Made by a program: the position numbers and the translations under genes. Of a stretch of DNA of 64,000 nt, positions 26,396 through 37,996 are shown piece by piece. Location: NCBI RefSeq assembly GCF_030272615.1, contig NC_081414.1, positions 821,309,896 to 821,373,895 on the forward strand. The letters run 5' to 3'. This DNA is from Cryptomeria japonica (Eukaryota > Streptophyta > Pinopsida > Cupressales > Cupressaceae). Positions within the stretch are counted from its first letter, which is position 1, and each line of letters opens with the position of its first letter. The notes below the pieces were generated by a model. The model ran no database searches, was not told where the DNA came from, and worked only from the letters and a program-made list of their open reading frames with translations.

Positions 26396-27291
26396 TGTTA
26401 GACAGTTCAAATAACCAGAAGACAACTGAGAGGGGGGGGGGGGGGGGGGTGAATTAGTTGTCTTAGATTACCGGAATCTTAAGCAATTAAAGCTTTAATA
26501 TCAGAACCCAAAAGTTCAATACTGGAATGCATAAACGAATTACCGAAATAGAAGATAAACCAATTAAGCATAAACAACAATTAGAGAACAAATACCATCC
26601 ACATGACACTAAGATTTATACATGGAAAACCTGGTAAAGGGAAAAACCATGGTGGAAAGCCTACCCACAGTTAGATAATACTTTTGCAGTAAGTATATGA
26701 TTACAATTGAGGGGCCTGCACTTGCAGGAAAGCCAACAACCTAGAGCACACTGCTCATCACAAAAAGAGTCTCACTGACTACATAGAAATTCTGACTACA
26801 ATCCAGAAGAAATAATGAACTGCAAAGATAACATCTCCTATGCCTGAGTACAATTCTGGTTAAGCTCAATACCAGAGGATTAAATCCTCTTACATAAACC
26901 CAACTCGATCACCAATGATTGACCAAATCCTTTGCCTGAATGATTATTACATTATTCACTCCTATACATCCTTTTCTTCCTCACATATTCCATACAATGA
27001 GATCTTATATCATATATATACAAACTCTCGACCATAAACAATCTGGTCAGCCACTAGACAATAAAATAATTACATAATTATAAAACATGTCGGCCTGAGA
27101 CCAAACAAATAATATCCAACCCATAAGACATCTCAAAAATACATCGAGAAGTTCAATGCACACATTACATTAAGTCAGTCCATAACCTAGATAAACCGAG
27201 ACCCAATTTAGGTCCACACACGCTAAAGCAATGATCCCAATCAACTAAGTCTCGAACATGATCACCATCAACATCTTGAATCTCTACTTGG
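26396..27291 (-). repeat. 3' LTR of element B, outer part
   Basis: Starts TGTTAGACAGTTCAAATAAC and matches the 5' LTR at 52580. It contains an 18-G run (26432-26449) just inside the end, followed by TGAATTAGTTG, and the CATGGAAAACC...GGGAAAAACCATGG block shared by the other copia LTRs here. It stops at the left end of gypsy element E. Confidence 0.85.
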
Positions 27292-28721
27292 TGCAAGAGC
27301 ACCTAAGACTTAAGCAAATTAGCTTTCACAATTTTGGCTTGTACTAACCCTAGCCAAGTCAGTAGTGAATAGGGACTCCGGGAGGGTCCAAAAGTTAGTA
27401 TTTTGTGTCAATGTAGGCCTAGGTTGAGTTCATTTTCTTTAGGTTTGCATTTTTGTGTAAATAGTGAGTTTGAGTAGCAAATTGACCTTTTTGATGGTCA
27501 AAAGTATCAAAACTTTGTACAGGCATTTGGGAGGGCTAAATAGGTCTTAGACAAGTTTTAAAAGTCATTTGTGGTGACTTGGAGTAGGTCTTGTAGGTTG
27601 GAAAGACCAAAGGTGCAAAAGTTGTCATGACAACTTTTGTCCTGAATTGGTTAGCATTGGAGTTAGGGATTGTTTAATGCCCTAGGAGGACTCCACATGT
27701 GGGAAACCTATATATACCCTCTCTTGCACGTTTACCAAGGTTGGAGAAGTATGTGATGTAAGTTCAACAACTAAAACTACTCATTTTCAGTCTTGTTGGC
27801 AACATTTTGGCTTGATTTTACTCATTTCGCAATTGAATATGGATTGAATCCATTGATCCAGAAATGGATTGAGTTAATCTTGTGTGTTATTGAGTTTTTG
27901 GTTCATTTTAGAGTCTTGTAAATACTGTTCATTGGTGTTTTCTTGTCCAAGTTTGCAAACAGCTAGCTTTGGCTTGTAAATAGCAATTTTCTTGTAAATA
28001 TGGTTGCCCCATGAGTTCCACACGTGCTGCCATCACGACTTGTTGGAACAGGATGGGCAACCCTCTGTATATTGTACATATGCAGGTTCAAGTTCTGGAA
28101 AGGAGTTTAAGTATGATTGTCACCTTATACTAGGCCAGTCCAGGACCAACCCGACTAGTGGAAATAAGGTGAAATTGAAGTGCTAAGTGTAGAGGTGTGT
28201 GCCAAATCACCATTTCATAGTTTGGAGGGGTTCATGGAGTTGGGGAAGACTTGTCCATGTAGGGAGAAGCTTTGACAAATACATTTGATACCAAAACTCC
28301 AATTTGTTCATTCACCGCCGATTAAAGGCCTTGTAAACCCTTCAAAACCCTCATTTTGGGGTTCATACATTGTACGGTGAAGCCAGGGGTCCAAACCACA
28401 AATCTCCTTTAGGAATAGGTGTATCTTTGAAGAAAATAAAAACTTATTTGGGGGTCCTTTGAGTTGTTTTCACCCTAGAAAACCAGATTTGGAGGCCTAA
28501 TTAGGCCTAATTCCTTGTAGCCCTTTTCTAGGCAAGATTTTGAAATCGGTAAGAAACCTATTGATTGCAAGCCACTAATGGACCTCAAATGCATACAAAA
28601 CATGTTAGTAGACACCTCCACACCTCTGCAACATCTTACAATGATAGGAGATCATTTTGACAACTTGAAGCCAAGAAGCCATAATTGAGCACCTGAGAAG
28701 CACTGTGAATTGGTAGGGTTC
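27292..28721 (+). repeat. 5' LTR of gypsy element E
   Basis: Starts TGCAAGAGCACCTAAG and runs to GGTAGGGTTC. It matches 32993-34436 throughout, including TATATATACCCTCTCTTGCA (a TATA-box-like stretch at ~27709-27728). A usual tRNA-iMet primer site is not obvious after it. Confidence 0.85.
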
Positions 28722-28738
28722 CTGTAGGAGACAACAAC

Positions 28739-29509
28739 ATGGTGACCAATGCACAGTTGACCAGGACGGTGGATGATCAGGAGGAAGAGAATGGACTCCT
28801 GAAAGAGAAATTGATTGAATTGGAGAGTAAGCTTGGTGCAATTGAAACCAAGGCTGATGAAGTGTTGGTAAAGGTGGAAGGAGTAGAAGGGAAGGGTAAA
28901 GAAGTGTTAGAGATAGACAAGATACCTGAACCTGATCCTATCCTAGAGAAATAACCTTTCTTGAAGGCATTGAAGGCCTTCAGTGGTAAATCACTAGAAG
29001 GATTGCCATTGTTCACTGGTAAGATGGAGGCAGAAGTGGTCCTAGAGTGGATAGAAGGTATGGAGAACCACTTTGAATGTGAAGGCATAAATGAAGCCCA
29101 GAGAGTCAAGATAGCCAAATCAAGGATGAGAGGAGTTTCCCTAACATGGTGGTAATTTGTACAAGATGAGAGGAAGAAAATGGGCAAAGAACCCATCTCT
29201 TCTTGGAAAGGGATGTTAGTCAAAATCAAAGAAGTCTATCTCCCTGATGATTATGAAGTACAAATTCATAGGAAAAGGCAAAACTTAAGACAAAAAGATC
29301 TTGATGTCAGTAGCTATTCAGAGGAGTTTCAAAAACTTAGCCTTAGATCTCATGCGGTGGAAGACGAGAGTCTCAAGGTTGCTAGGTACCTAAATGGTCT
29401 ACGGTGGGACATCCAAGAAGAAATCAGTCTAATGAGCCCAAAAATAATCCATCAAACCTTTCAACTTGCCCTTAAGGTGGAGGAAAAAATGAAAAGAAGA
29501 CATGACTGA
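28739..29509 (+). pseudogene. gag region of gypsy element E
   Basis: It begins with a coiled-coil-like stretch (VDDQEEENGLLKEKLIELES), then a retrotransposon gag core (LPLFTGKMEAEVVLEWIEGM, AKSRMRGVSLTWW, KEVYLPDDYEVQIHRKRQNL, SYSEEFQKLSLRS, VARYLNGLRWDIQEEI). This is the same capsid-type domain as in element D (36615-37952), so the two gypsy elements are related. It is broken. Confidence 0.85.
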
Positions 29510-29725
29510 AGCAACTATAGGGGCAGAGGTAGAGGAAAAGACAATAGAGGCCACAGAGGAGGCTTTGGTGGAAGAAGTTCTGAACAAAGAACACAAGGAG
29601 ATTCTAAACTCACTGAGCAACAAGATAGTGACAGTAAAGGAGGATTCAATAGAGGAAGGGGATCCAACAGTGGTTTTAGAGGAAGATCTAGTGGCCAAGG
29701 TAGAGGTTCCTCCTACTTTGCAACA

Positions 29726-30241
29726 ATGAAGTGTTACCATTGTAACCAACTTGGTCATCCAACATATAGGTGTCCAGAGAAGGGATCATCATCACATGGT
29801 GGTGAAAGAAGAGTGAGTTATCTCCAAGAAGAGTCTTCAAGCAGCAAGACTTCAGAAGTTTCCTTAGAGTCAGAGGTAGGTGACAACTTGATGATAAGGA
29901 GAAAATTGATCAAAGAGCCGGTCAGAGAAGAGCCAAGCCAAAGAAGGTCCTTATTTAGGGTCAAATGCAAGATTATGGACAAAGTGTGTAAAGTGATCAT
30001 TGATTCAGGGTCTATAGACAACATTGTGTCAGAAGAGGCAGTGAGAAAGCTCAAATTACAAAGGATACCTCATAACAATCCCTATAGAGTCAGTTGGTTG
30101 AACAAAGGCCAACATGTCCTAGTTAATGAGCAAGAATGGGTGGATTTTACCATTGGAAGGTATAAGGACAAGGTGCTGTGTGATGTCCTACCCATGGATG
30201 CATGCCATCTTCTTTTAGGAAGACCATGGAAATTTGATTGA
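29726..30241 (+). pseudogene. nucleocapsid knuckle and protease of gypsy element E
   Basis: CYHCNQLGHPTYRC is a CCHC zinc knuckle. Downstream, VKCKIMDKVCKVIIDSGSID is the aspartic protease entry (family: DSGST.N), followed by the LLGRPW motif typical of gypsy proteases. Confidence 0.9.
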
Positions 30242-30463
30242 CAAGCTATCCATGATGGAGCCAAGAATGCATACTCATTCAAGAAAGATGGAGTCACATT
30301 CAAGATTCAGTCCATCCTTGAGGAAGGTGAGAAAAGGGCAGCAGGTCCTAATGTTCTTTTAGTGAGTGAAAAACAGTTCTTAAAGACACTTGAGGAAGGT
30401 GAAGGTATAGGGTTTGCACTTGTGATGAAGCCCAAAGAAGAAGACAAGAAAGAGTAGCAAGAT

Positions 30464-31283
30464 TTGCCATTAGAGTTGCAAGATTTGTTGAAGAAATTCA
30501 AAGGCATAGTAACTGAAGGACAACCAACCACCTTACCTCCTAAAAGAACCATAAGACATCAAATAGACTTCATTCCCAGAGCATCCTTGCTTAATAAGGA
30601 AGCCTATAAAATGACTCCTCAACAATACGTTGAAATTGCCAAGCAAATCCAAGAGCTCTTAGACCAAGGCCTAATTAGGAAAAGTATTAGCCCTTGTGTT
30701 GTCCCTACCGTGTTAGCACCAAAAAAAGGTGGTACTTGGAGATTGTGTACTGATTCTAGAGCCATAAATAGGATCACCACCTAAAATAGAAGACCTAATG
30801 GATTGTTTAGGGGAAGCCAAGTACTTTACCAAGATTGACCTTAAGAGTGGCTACCATCAAATTAGGATTAAGGAGGGTGATGAATGGAAAACTGCATTCA
30901 AGACTACTGAGGGTCTTTATGAGTGGCTTGTAATGCCATTTGGCTTATCCAATGCTCCAAGCACTTTCATGAGACTCATGAATGAGGTGATGAAGGACTT
31001 CATAGGTAAATTTGTGGTAGTATATCTTGATGATATTCTCATTTTCAGTAAAGATAGGGCAGATCACATTAATCATTTGCAAGATGTATTACAAAGATTG
31101 TATGATGAAAAGCTAACTATGAATTTGGATAAGTGTGAGTTTGTCAAGCAGGAGTTGGTTAACCTTGGGTTTGTGCTGTCTCAAGGAAACCTCAAGATGG
31201 ATCCAAGCAAGGTTGAAGCCATTGTAAATTGGCCTACTCCTAAGACAACAACAGAGGTGAGAAGCTTCCATGGACTAGCTTAG
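30464..31283 (+). pseudogene. reverse transcriptase of gypsy element E
   Basis: It carries RT landmarks in order: the LDQGLIRKSISPCVVPTVLA lead, [35 protein letters not shown], the [19 protein letters not shown] block, the active-site YLDDIL, and [20 protein letters not shown] into the connection region. The region is broken. Confidence 0.9.
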
Positions 31284-31299
31284 TACCACAGGAAGTTCA

Positions 31300-32836
31300 G
31301 GACAACCAAACCTTGAGTTTCCTAAAATCACAAGAGAAACTCAGTCATAAAGACATGAAATGGGTGGAGTATATGCATGCCTATACATTCACCATTAAGC
31401 ACAAGAAAGGGTAGTTAAACCGGGTAGCTGATGCATTAAGTAGAAGACTTTTGACAGTCCAAGAAATCCAATTGAGAAGCATAGGTGTGGATAGTTTTAG
31501 AGACTTGTACCTGGAGGATGAAGACTTCTCAAGTGCCTACAAGGTGTGTAAGGAGTACCAAAATCACTTCCATAGTGAGTATTTTGATTTTACCTTGCAA
31601 AATGAACTATTGTTCAAGGGTGGGCAACTTTGTGTGCCTAGAGGCTCAATGAGAGAAAATATTATTCAAGAGAAGCATAATGGAAGCCTTAGTGGACATT
31701 TTGGAGTCAATAAAACTCAAGAGTTGGTTCAAAGATACTATTATTGGCCAAGGATGAATCAAGATGTGATGAAATATGTGGAGACTTGTATAGTTTGCCA
31801 AAAGGCCAAGGGCACTTCTATAAATGCCAGTTTATACTAACCTCTTCCCATACCAAATAGACCTTGGGAATGCATTATCATGGACTTTGTAGTAGGTTTA
31901 CCAAGGACAAAGCAGGGATATGACAACATTTATGTCATTGTGGACAGATTTAGCAAAATGGCTCACTTTGTGTCTTGCAAGACTACTCATGATGCATGCC
32001 AAATTGCTCAATTGTTCTTCAAAGAGGTGGTGAGGATACATGGTTAACCCATGAGCATTGTTTCAAATAGGGACTCAAAGTTCATGAGTCATTTTTGGAA
32101 GACACTATGGCAAAAGCTTGGCACCAACCTCTCCTTTGGATCAGCCTACCATCCTCAAACAGATGGGCAGACTGAAGTGGTGAATATGAGCTTGGCAAAC
32201 TTATTAAGGTGCCTTACTAAGGAATATGGTCAAACATGGGATCAAGTACTCTCACAAGGTGAATATGCATACAATGGCACCATAAATATGACTACCTGCA
32301 AGAGCCCTTTTGAAGTGGTCTATGGTGTGCACCCAAGAGGCATTTTGGAGTTGAGAGACTTAGGAAGTGCAACAACAAGAAGTGGATATGTAGAGGACTT
32401 TGCTCAATCAATGAAGGAAGTCCATGATTCAGTTAGACAAGCATTGATGGAGAACACAAACAAGCTCAAGCAAAAAGTTGATGAAAAGAGGAAGAACCTC
32501 CAATTTCAAGTAGGAGATCTTGTCATGGTGCACTTGAACAAAGCAATGCTACAACAAGGAGTGCCAAACAAGTTACAAATGAGGAGGATAGGTCCATGTG
32601 CCATTCTAGCCAAGTATGGAGAAAATGCCTACAAGGTGGATCTACCTAGTGACATAGGCTTGTCATCGATTTTCAATATAATAAACTTAGTTGCATACAA
32701 GGGACTAGTTCAAGGTTCAGATTGCAGTCACTTAGAGGTTTCAGTTGATGTGAACAACCTTCAGTTACTAGCCAAACCAAATCCAAAGGCCGAGAAGGTG
32801 TTGAGTTCAAGGATCGCCAAGAAGACAAGGTATTAA
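31300..32836 (+). pseudogene. RNase H trace and integrase of gypsy element E
   Basis: An RNase H trace ends in VADALSRR. The integrase HHCC zinc finger follows (HNGSLSGHFGVNKTQELVQR...CIVCQKAKG), then the catalytic core ([37 protein letters not shown]) and a C-terminal part with FQVGDLVMVHLNK and RIGPCAILAKYGENAYKVDL. This is the standard Ty3/gypsy integrase layout. It is broken. Confidence 0.9.
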
Positions 32837-32992
32837 GTCTATTGGGAGCACTTAATCAAATGACAGGGTATGGATAATGCTGAAGCTACATGGGTGATGG
32901 AGACAAAGTTTCAGAAGCTTGGAATTGATCAAAATCTGATTCCCAAAGAGGTTACATAATCTTCTTTTGTTTGGGAGAATGGTGCAGGAGCA

Positions 32993-34436
32993 CCTAGGAC
33001 CTAGGCAAATTAGCTTTTACAATTTTGGCTTGTACTAACCCTAGCCAAGTCAGTAGTGAATAAGGACTCCAGGAGGGTCCAAGAGTTAGTATTTTGTGTC
33101 AATGTAGGCCTAGGTTGAGTTCATTTTCCTTAGGTTTGCATTTCTATGTAAATAGTGAGTTTGAGTAGCAAATTGACCTTTTTGATGGTCAAAAGTGTCA
33201 AAACTTGGTACAGGCATTTGGGAGGGCTAAATAGGTCTTAGACAAGTTTTAAAAGTCATTTGTGGTGACTTGGAATAGGTTTTGTAGGTTGGAAAGACCA
33301 AAGGTGCAAAAGTTGCAAAGTTGCAAAAAGTTGTCATGGCAACTTTTGTCCTGAATTGGTTAGCATTGGAGTTAGGGATTGTTTAATGCCCTAGGAGTAC
33401 TCCACATGTGGGAAACCTATATATACCCTCTCTTGCACGTTTACCAAGGTTGGAGAAGTATGTGATGTAAGTTCAACAACTAAAACTACTCATTTTTAGT
33501 CTTGTTGGCAGCATTTTGGCTTGATTTTACTCATTTTGCAATTGAATATGGATTTAATCCATTGATCCAACAACGGATTCAGTTACTCCTGTGTGTTATT
33601 GAGTTGTTGGTTCATTTTAGAGTCTTGTAAATACTGTTCATTGGTGTTTTCTTGTCCAAGTTTGCAAACAACCAGTTTTGGCTTGTAAATAGCAATTTGC
33701 TTGTAAATATGGTTGCCCCATGAGTTCCACACATGTTGCCATCACGCCTTCTTGGAACAGGATGGGAAACCCTTTGTATAGTGCACATATGCAGGTTCAA
33801 GTGCTGGAAAGGAGTTTAAGTATGACTGCCACCTTATACTAGGCGAGTCCAGGAGCAACCCGACTAGTGGAAATAAGGTGAAATTGAAGTGCTAAGTGCA
33901 TGGGTGTGTGCCAAATCACCATTTCAGAGTTTGGAGGGGTTCATGGAGTTGGGTCAGACTTGTCCATGCAGGGAGAAGCTTTGACAAATCCATTTGATAC
34001 CAAAACCCTAGTTTGTTCATTCACTACCGGTTAAAGGCCTTGTAAACCCTTCAAAACGCTCATTTTGGAGTTCATACATTGTACGATGAAACCATGGGCC
34101 AAAACCACAAAAATCCTTTAGGGATAAGTGTATCTTTGAAGAAAATGCAAACTTATTTGGGGGTCCTTTGAGTCGTTTTCACCCAAGCCCTAGAAAAACG
34201 GATTTGGAGGCCTAATTAGGCCGAATTCCTTGTAGCCCTTTTCTCGGCAAGATTTTGAAATCGGTACGAAACCTATTGATTGCAAGCCACTAATGGACCT
34301 CAAATGCATACAAAACATTTTAGTAGACACCTCCACACCTCTGCAACATCTTACAATGATAGGAGATCATTTTGACAACTTGAAGCCAAGAAGCCATAAT
34401 TGAGCACCTGAGAAGCACCGTGAATTGGTAGGGTTC
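32993..34436 (+). repeat. 3' LTR of gypsy element E
   Basis: Starts TGCAGGAGCACCTAGG after a purine-rich TTTGGGAGAATGG tract. It matches the 5' LTR to GGTAGGGTTC at 34436. Sequence to ~34560 may still belong to this LTR, because the 5' copy ends earlier. Confidence 0.85.
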
Positions 34437-34560
34437 TTAACCAAAACACTTGAAGAAAACACCTTAGAAAGAACAAGAGTCAAGCCCTAGAAGAGATTGA
34501 GAAGGAATTGAAGGTATAGAGAGAAACTAGGCCTAGTGAGTTGGTGCAATTGAGCAACAC

Positions 34561-34902
34561 TAGCTAGGTGAAGTGTTGAGCAACCTAGGTGAACCCCATC
34601 ACTATGAGAAGCCGCACCAACACCACTTATGCATAACATCAAAGATCTTCAACAAAGCTCTACCAGTGAAACCCTCACCGGAACAACAAACCAAACTTTC
34701 CAACATACATGATAGTAGTCAATCACCAGATCAAAACCAACTGACTGAACATGAATTTGAGTAGCATGAATAAGCCAATTCCATAACCCAAACAACTTAC
34801 CAGGACCAAAAGGATACCGATAAAGTAGCCAAAACAACTCTTGTTGACATCAGTGAAAAAACATCAATGCAACACATAATCAATTCCTCCAAATGGCCAA
34901 CA
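34561..34902 (-). repeat. 3' LTR of element B, inner part
   Basis: The sequence after E continues to TGGCCAACA at 34902, the CA..TG end of a copia LTR read on the minus strand, and is followed at once by a polypurine tract. It is the remainder of the LTR that starts at 26396. The exact resumption point after E could not be fixed. Confidence 0.65.
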
Positions 34903-34914
34903 ATCTCCCCCTTT
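34903..34914 (-). promoter_or_regulatory. polypurine tract of element B
   Basis: On the minus strand AAAGGGGGAGAT directly precedes the LTR start TGTTGGCC. The same tract and spacing occur in elements A, C and G. Confidence 0.85.
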
Positions 34915-35296
34915 GGCATTGATGGTAAAACTAGATGCAAAAAACATCCAAGTGCCAAGAAATGCCAAACATATCTCCCACAAAGAATATAGCAATGGAG
35001 TTCTAAAACATACTCCCCCTAATGTATATTCCTTAAGTTTTTCACATGAATATCTCTCCCTCTTTGACATCAATGCCGAAAATCTGACATAAATATCAAA
35101 GCAGAAAATCATAAACTACTGAATCACAAGGCTAACTACTCCCCCTGAGCAGCAACATCCCCACATCAATCCATAATGAATAATATCTTTGATAATACAT
35201 ATCGGATTGATGCCAAATATCATCAATCAATTCTCTGCTGGAGGGGCAGAAACCAGTAATCTGTCTTTGAGGTACACAAATGATTCTTTAGGCAAA
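34915..35296 (-). pseudogene. 3' end of element B internal region
   Basis: The minus strand holds a short piece of the very end of copia pol (LPKESFVYLKDRL-type tail) next to element C, then noncoding DNA to the polypurine tract. Its counterpart lies on the other side of C at 41436, which is the evidence that C sits inside B. Confidence 0.7.
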
Positions 35297-35397
35297 TGTT
35301 TTTTCGTAATTGACGCTCATTGGATTCATTTTGTTATCATTGATGGCAACAAGATCAGAGGGAAGTCATATACCGACACTAGTATGGCACTCACCTT
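35297..35397 (+). repeat. 5' LTR fragment of element C
   Basis: TAATTGACGCTCATTGGATT and GATGGCAACAAGATCAGA match the start of C's 3' LTR (40536 on). It stops where gypsy element D begins. Confidence 0.8.
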
Positions 35398-36614
35398 TTC
35401 TTGATCCATTTTCAATTCACCATACGAGATTACAAACCCCAAGTAAATGATCTCTTCCTGCATAAAGAAACACTTTTCCAAGTTGATCATTAATTGTTCC
35501 TCATACAATCTTCTTAGGACCAGGTCTACATGTTTTAGATGTTCTCCTTTGGTTTGAGTGAAAACTAGAATGTCATCTAGGTAGACTATAACAAATTTCT
35601 CTATGAAATCCCTCAAGACTTCATTCATTAACCTCATAAAGGTACTAGGTGAATTGGATAAGACAAAGGGTATGACTTTCCACTCATACAACCCCTCATT
35701 TGTTTTAAGGGAATTCTTCCACTCATCTCCCGACCTAATCCTAATCTGATGATAGCCACTCTTTAAGTCAACCTTTGTAAAATACCTAGCACCCCCCAAA
35801 CAATACAACAAATCTTCAATCCTAGGCATTGGAAACCTATAGCTGATAGTAATCTTGTTGATAGCTCTTGAGTCGGTGCAAAGCCTCCAAGTGCCTTCCT
35901 TTTGGGTGCCAAGACCGCAGGGACTGTACATGGGCTCAAACTTTTGCCAATCAATCCGAACTCCAACAATTCTTCAACCTGTTTTGCCATCTCAACATTC
36001 TGATCCGGTGTGAGCTTGTATGCTGCTTTATTAGGCAAGGTGGATCCATGTATAAGGTCTATACAATGGTTTATGTCCCTCATGGGAGGTAGGGACCTTG
36101 GCATGCCTTTAGAGATGACACCCTTGTATTCATCTAGTAGCTGATGCACTGCAGGGTCAATCAACCTCAATCTGTCCTCTTTCTTGTCTTCAAACCTCTC
36201 CACCTTTGTGACTGTTGGACTAGGGATAAGGGCATAACAGACCATGCCTTCATTTGTCATGTTCTTCATGAAATGCTTCCCTGCTAACACCAACACCTTG
36301 GCCTCCTTTTGTTTGGTCTCCTCCTCATCCTCCATTAAAGGTAGCAACTCAATCACCTTACCATCTTTGGTGATGGAATATGTATTCCTATCACCATCAT
36401 GTTGTGCCTTCAAGTCAAACTGCCATGGTCTCCCAAATAGGAGATGAAAAGCATCCATCTTTGTAATGTCAAACATCAACCTATCTCTATAGGTTCCAAT
36501 CTGGAATTCTACCCAAGCCCGCTCTTCCACAGTAGCTTGTTGTCCTTGTGTGAGCCATGAGACCTTGTAGGGGCAAGGATGAGGCAGTCTCCTCAACTTT
36601 AGTTTCTCCACCAT
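35398..36614 (-). pseudogene. protease and RT region of gypsy element D
   Basis: Minus-strand motifs include MVEKLKLRRLPHPCPYKVSW, LLFGRPWQFDLK, SLPPMRDINHCIDLIHGSTL, the RT lead [35 protein letters not shown] and the active-site YLDDIL. All have direct counterparts in element E. Confidence 0.85.
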
Positions 36615-37952
36615 CTATAGAGACAAAAAGTTCTCAATTGAACGGGAATCTATTAGGACCTTGCATACTTTTCCACCCGCTTTGCAAGTGGTCTTGAATA
36701 GAGACTTCCTCTGTAGGGGTTCTCTATCAGACATCTTCATAGTAGTTACTGCTCTTCTGATCATCAAAGCTTCACCTCTTTCAAGGTAGCCATAGCTATT
36801 CGGGGTATTGACACTCTGGTATGTGTTTGCACTGGCCACACTTTGGCAATCAGCCTCTAAAATCAAGTTACTTCTCCTTTCTCCCATGGAACTAGTAGGT
36901 TTATCCGGGCATCTATTGGCCATGTGTCCCTCTTGATTGCAGTTATAACATCTGATTGGACCTCTACCTTGAGATCTCGCGCTAAATGGTGGTCTTCTTC
37001 CTCTGAAGTTACCTCTCTTATTGTATCCTCCATTGGAACTACTCTCTCCTTTAGTGCCTTCTAGACTAGTTTCACTTTGGTTTCCAAAACCATTTCCCTT
37101 ACTTCTGAAAAAATTTCTTCCACCCCTCTGTTGTCTTCCTCTTCCTTTATTATTCTGTTCTTGTCTCCTTTTGATCTTCTCTTCCACCTTGATAGCAAGT
37201 TGATGGCATCTACCAATGGTATCCGGGCTAAGAAGGTTTAATTCTTCTTGAATGTTGTACCTTAATCCATTCAGGTACCGGGCAACTTTCTCACTTTCTT
37301 CCTCTTTTGTTTTAGACTTCATGCATAGCCTTTGGAAATCCTCAGTGTATGAGTTCACATCCATCTCCTTCTGCTTGAGATTTTGTCTCCTCTTATGGAG
37401 TTGTATTTCATAGTATTTGGGTACATAGGCCTCTTTGATTAAGGCAACCATCCTCTTCCAAGAAACAATCTTGGGCTTGTTGTCCTTCTCTCTTTCCTCT
37501 TGGACAAAGTTCCACCAAGTTAGGGCTGCTCCCTTCAACTTGGACTTAACAATCTTCACCTTTTGGTGTCCTGGAATGTCTTCACATTCAAAGAAACTAG
37601 ACAGGGAGTCTATCCAATCCACCACAACATCTGGTTCCATATTCCCAGTGAAAGTTGGCAAATCAATCTTTTGCTCCATGGTTCTCCTCTCCATGGATTT
37701 GAGGGTATTAAGGAAGTGCCTGTGGTCAAGAGGAATCACCTCTTCCTCCGGCATAGGGATCTCATTATCATCCCCTTCTTTCCCACTACCAGTGCCTCCA
37801 TCTTCCTTCCCATATACTCTGCCTCTCAACCTCTCTAGCTCCCTCTGCATTGCCTTGCAAGCAATGGCTTGCTCTCTCACAATCTTTGCCAATTCCATGT
37901 TGGTGATTGGTCCTTTGGGACCTCTTCTTCTTGTCCCTCTGACATCTCTCAA
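36615..37952 (-). pseudogene. gag region of gypsy element D
   Basis: A long minus-strand frame covers most of gag: LPTFTGNMEPDVVVDWIDSL, FFECEDIPGHQKVKIVKSKL, AALTWWNFV, PKYYEIQLHKRRQNLKQKEM, ARYLNGLRYNIQEELNLLSP, an Arg/Gly-rich basic stretch, and the CCHC knuckle CYNCNQEGHMANRC. At about 445 residues it is the most complete gag in the window. Confidence 0.9.
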
Positions 37953-37982
37953 TTCTCTATCTCCTTACCAAAGCCGTTACTA

Positions 37983-37994
37983 GCTCTGATACCA
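37983..37994 (-). promoter_or_regulatory. tRNA-iMet primer binding site of element D
   Basis: On the minus strand TGGTATCAGAGC, complementary to the plant initiator-Met tRNA 3' end, lies two bases after the LTR end GCATCA. Confidence 0.9.
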
Positions 37995-37996
37995 CT

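Larger units (their letters stand above)
27292..34560 (+). mobile_element. Ty3/gypsy LTR retrotransposon E, inserted in B's 3' LTR
   Basis: Plus-strand element with LTRs at 27292-28721 and 32993 to at least 34436. Internal parts in order: gag (28739-29509), CCHC knuckle and protease (29726-30241), RT (30464-31283), RNase H trace (~31300-31445) and integrase (31451-32836). The protease-RT-RNase H-integrase order is Ty3/gypsy. The right edge is uncertain (34436-34570). The LTRs differ by about 4 percent by eye, so E is clearly younger than B. It is broken, with roughly half a dozen interruptions. No chromodomain was seen. Confidence 0.85.

Noticed and set aside
34649-35112. Minus-strand frames in element B's 3' LTR and the sequence after it
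   Set aside because: LTR and post-pol noncoding sequence. Aromatic-rich translations come from T-rich DNA and match no domain.
37021-37983. Plus-strand Leu/Ser/Pro-rich open frames
   Set aside because: They are shadows of the long minus-strand gag frame of gypsy element D.
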